The notes under the pieces: model-generated
The model's database searches: none
Seen by the model: the letters and a program-made list of their open reading frames with translations, nothing else
Told to the model about the DNA's origin: nothing
Position numbers and translations under genes: made by a program
NCBI RefSeq assembly: GCF_000002995.4
Contig: NW_025062476.1
Span: 12,730,501 to 12,794,500, forward strand
Direction of reading: 5' to 3'
Length of the DNA stretch: 64,000 nt
From: Brugia malayi
Taxonomy: Eukaryota > Nematoda > Chromadorea > Rhabditida > Onchocercidae
In this document: in pieces, positions 62,546 to 64,000 of the stretch
How positions within the stretch are numbered: the stretch's first letter is position 1
Layout of the letters: each line of letters begins with the position of its first letter

Positions 62546-63872
62546 ATGACTCGTCGTCCAGGTGTATTGACATTTATTTGGCGTAATTTTTTGGATTCGC
62601 TTGATCGGAAACGATTCCAGAAGACTTTCGTTGGTAATGATGAACAAGGTAACAAATACTACGAATTAACTAAATCTCGACGAATTGTTAACAGGTCAGT
62701 AGTGTTGGCGGTGTTGGTGGATTTTTTTTTTCAAATATCGAAACTTTACTTAGGAATTTTGCTTTATTTAGTTTTTTTTTTTTTGAAGAAAAGATGAAAT
62801 AACGCTGTCATCTTCATTATAGTGGTGTGAAACTACAGGTTATTTCGGTTGATAAAATAACATTCTGATGAGTTCCAATTGTAATTAAATCGCATTAAGT
62901 TATGGAATAAATTTCAAGTTATGGATTCATTTTCAATAAAATATAAAATGAGTGGAATAGATTGTGTGGTGAGTTATAACAGATTATGTAGTGAGCTTGA
63001 GTAATAAGTCAGACGGGTAGCTGCAGTCATTTCCAGATAAAAATTCTTCAAAAGTTCAGTAGACATATACTGACAGAAAAAATAAATTAATTAAAAATTT
63101 TCGCCTTGTCTAGTGCGCGGAATCGATTGTACAAATTTTAATAATTTTTCAAGATTAGAATTACACAATATGATATTACAACAGTAATTAGGCTTTAAAT
63201 CAATGTGACATGGAGGTATATAATTAATTTCGTATACATTTCTGCTCTTCGTTTTTACAGCATAATAAACATTACAGGGGTTTTGTTCCAGCAAATACGT
63301 CATCTCAGGTGCCATCACCAGAATGGCTAACATGGCTACGAGGAATACGGAAATTGCCACCTACAGAAGAAGAAATCTTGGCGAATAAGCAAGCTAGAGA
63401 AGAGGTTTATGATTAAAATTTTCATTCAGTTGTTTGCAATGTAGATAAAGTTTTTCTTCAAAATTCTAATTAATTTTTCAGTCAGCAGATGGGATAAGAT
63501 TGGTAATTTTATTTTCATAAGTCTTTAGCTACAACCGTTATATGATTATGTGATAAACTATTCTATATACAATTTTCGTTTTATTTTCTTTATTGTTATT
63601 ATTTTAACTAATTATCCAAGCAGCTGTCTTGTATTTTTGTACTTGACAACCAGGAGAATTACATATTTTATGGTTATCAATATTCAGTAATCTTGCAGGT
63701 GGTAGAGAAGATGAAAAAACTAGAACAGGATAGAAGGAACGAAATTCCAGCTAATGAATCAAAAAAGATACCTTACATAGAATCGACAACGATATCGGAC
63801 GATTTCGATTCACAACCTAGAGGTTTTCCACGTTACGTGGACTACGATAAAAAACAGCCAGAAATGTCATGA
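62546..63872 (+). CDS. NDUFAF2: NDUFAF2 (mimitin/B17.2L), mitochondrial complex I assembly factor
   Basis: Assembly chaperone of NADH:ubiquinone oxidoreductase, a paralogue of subunit NDUFA12. Exons 62546-62694, 63278-63404, 63482-63502 and 63699-63872 join in frame to 156 aa (human 169). The family pattern is visible: an N-terminal IWRNFLDSLDRKRFQKTFVG, then NDEQGNKYYELTKSRRIVNR (bovine/human type G-T-D-x-x-G-N-K-Y-Y), then PSPEWLTWLRGIRKLPPTEEEI (human: P-x-E-W-x-x-W-I-R-x-x-R-K-x-P-P-T-x-E-E-I). The C-terminal third is hydrophilic and unconserved. Exon 3 is a 21-nt microexon (SADGIRL). The second acceptor of two in a row (63278) is used because the first breaks similarity. An in-frame ATG at 62501 would add 15 residues (LYLFFSGYLGNELL); an acceptor at 62490 makes that start possible. 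Confidence 0.93.
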
Positions 63873-64000
63873 TTGTATTTTTGTTTCTTAGAAATTTTTT
63901 TGTTTGAAAAGTTCTTGAGCAAGTTATTCTAAAATTCGAATCTGAATTATTTAAATTATGAAGGATTCAGCAAACTTTTAAAATTTTTAAATCCAGGATT
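63873..64000. other. NDUFAF2 3' flank
   Basis: Probable 3' UTR and flank; no poly-A signal AATAAA is visible before the window ends. Confidence 0.5.

Noticed and set aside
1..64000. tRNA, rRNA, snRNA or spliced-leader genes and transposase genes
   Set aside because: I searched by eye for B-box, Sm-site, leader and transposase motifs and found none; a covariance-model and repeat-library search would be needed to exclude them.

Overview
The window is 64 kb of very AT-rich, intron-rich eukaryotic DNA, full of homopolymer A/T runs and simple repeats. It reads as nematode: nearly all introns end in TTTCAG, AG acceptors sit just before start codons (compatible with spliced-leader trans-splicing), one gene encodes a nematode-type secreted MIG-18-like domain, one encodes a tandem-RGS protein like C. 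elegans RGS-3, and there is a hairpin of the mir-236/miR-8 family. The species cannot be named. Intron density and length argue against Strongyloides; a parasitic clade III worm is a guess.

Six protein-coding genes can be rebuilt exon by exon, and every junction keeps the reading frame: ZNF598 ubiquitin ligase (+, 5986-11697, 16 coding exons, 850 aa); a SEC14-like CRAL-TRIO/GOLD protein (-, 28892-32430, 8 exons, 394 aa); a double RGS-domain protein (-, 37912-43592, 7 exons, 379 aa); a small secreted MIG-18-like protein (-, 49047-50313, 3 exons, 95 aa); CstF-77/suf-1 (-, 53400-61142, 19 exons, 757 aa); and complex I assembly factor NDUFAF2 (+, 62546-63872, 4 exons, 156 aa). The last two are divergent, 1.4 kb apart. 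A mir-236-like hairpin lies on the minus strand near 14.79 kb.

The layout is gene-poor. 1-4507 is repeat-rich DNA; 4508-5243 is an 18-copy, 41-bp array with a CACGTG E-box in each copy, just upstream of ZNF598. 11.7-28.9 kb holds no protein gene I can support: it has the microRNA and several minisatellites. A 15-copy, 38-bp array of CTGATAAG GATA sites (33.73-34.31 kb) lies upstream of the SEC14-like gene. A 21-unit, 69/74-bp array of potential hairpins (46.71-48.21 kb) lies between the RGS and MIG-18-like genes.

The genes do not form one pathway. They are housekeeping functions (ribosome quality control, mRNA 3'-end formation, complex I assembly) beside lipid transfer, G-protein signalling and a secreted protein. 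The most interesting content is non-coding: the microRNA, a consensus X-box upstream of the RGS gene, and several unrelated tandem arrays that carry transcription-factor-like sites. I found no clearly new multi-gene system.
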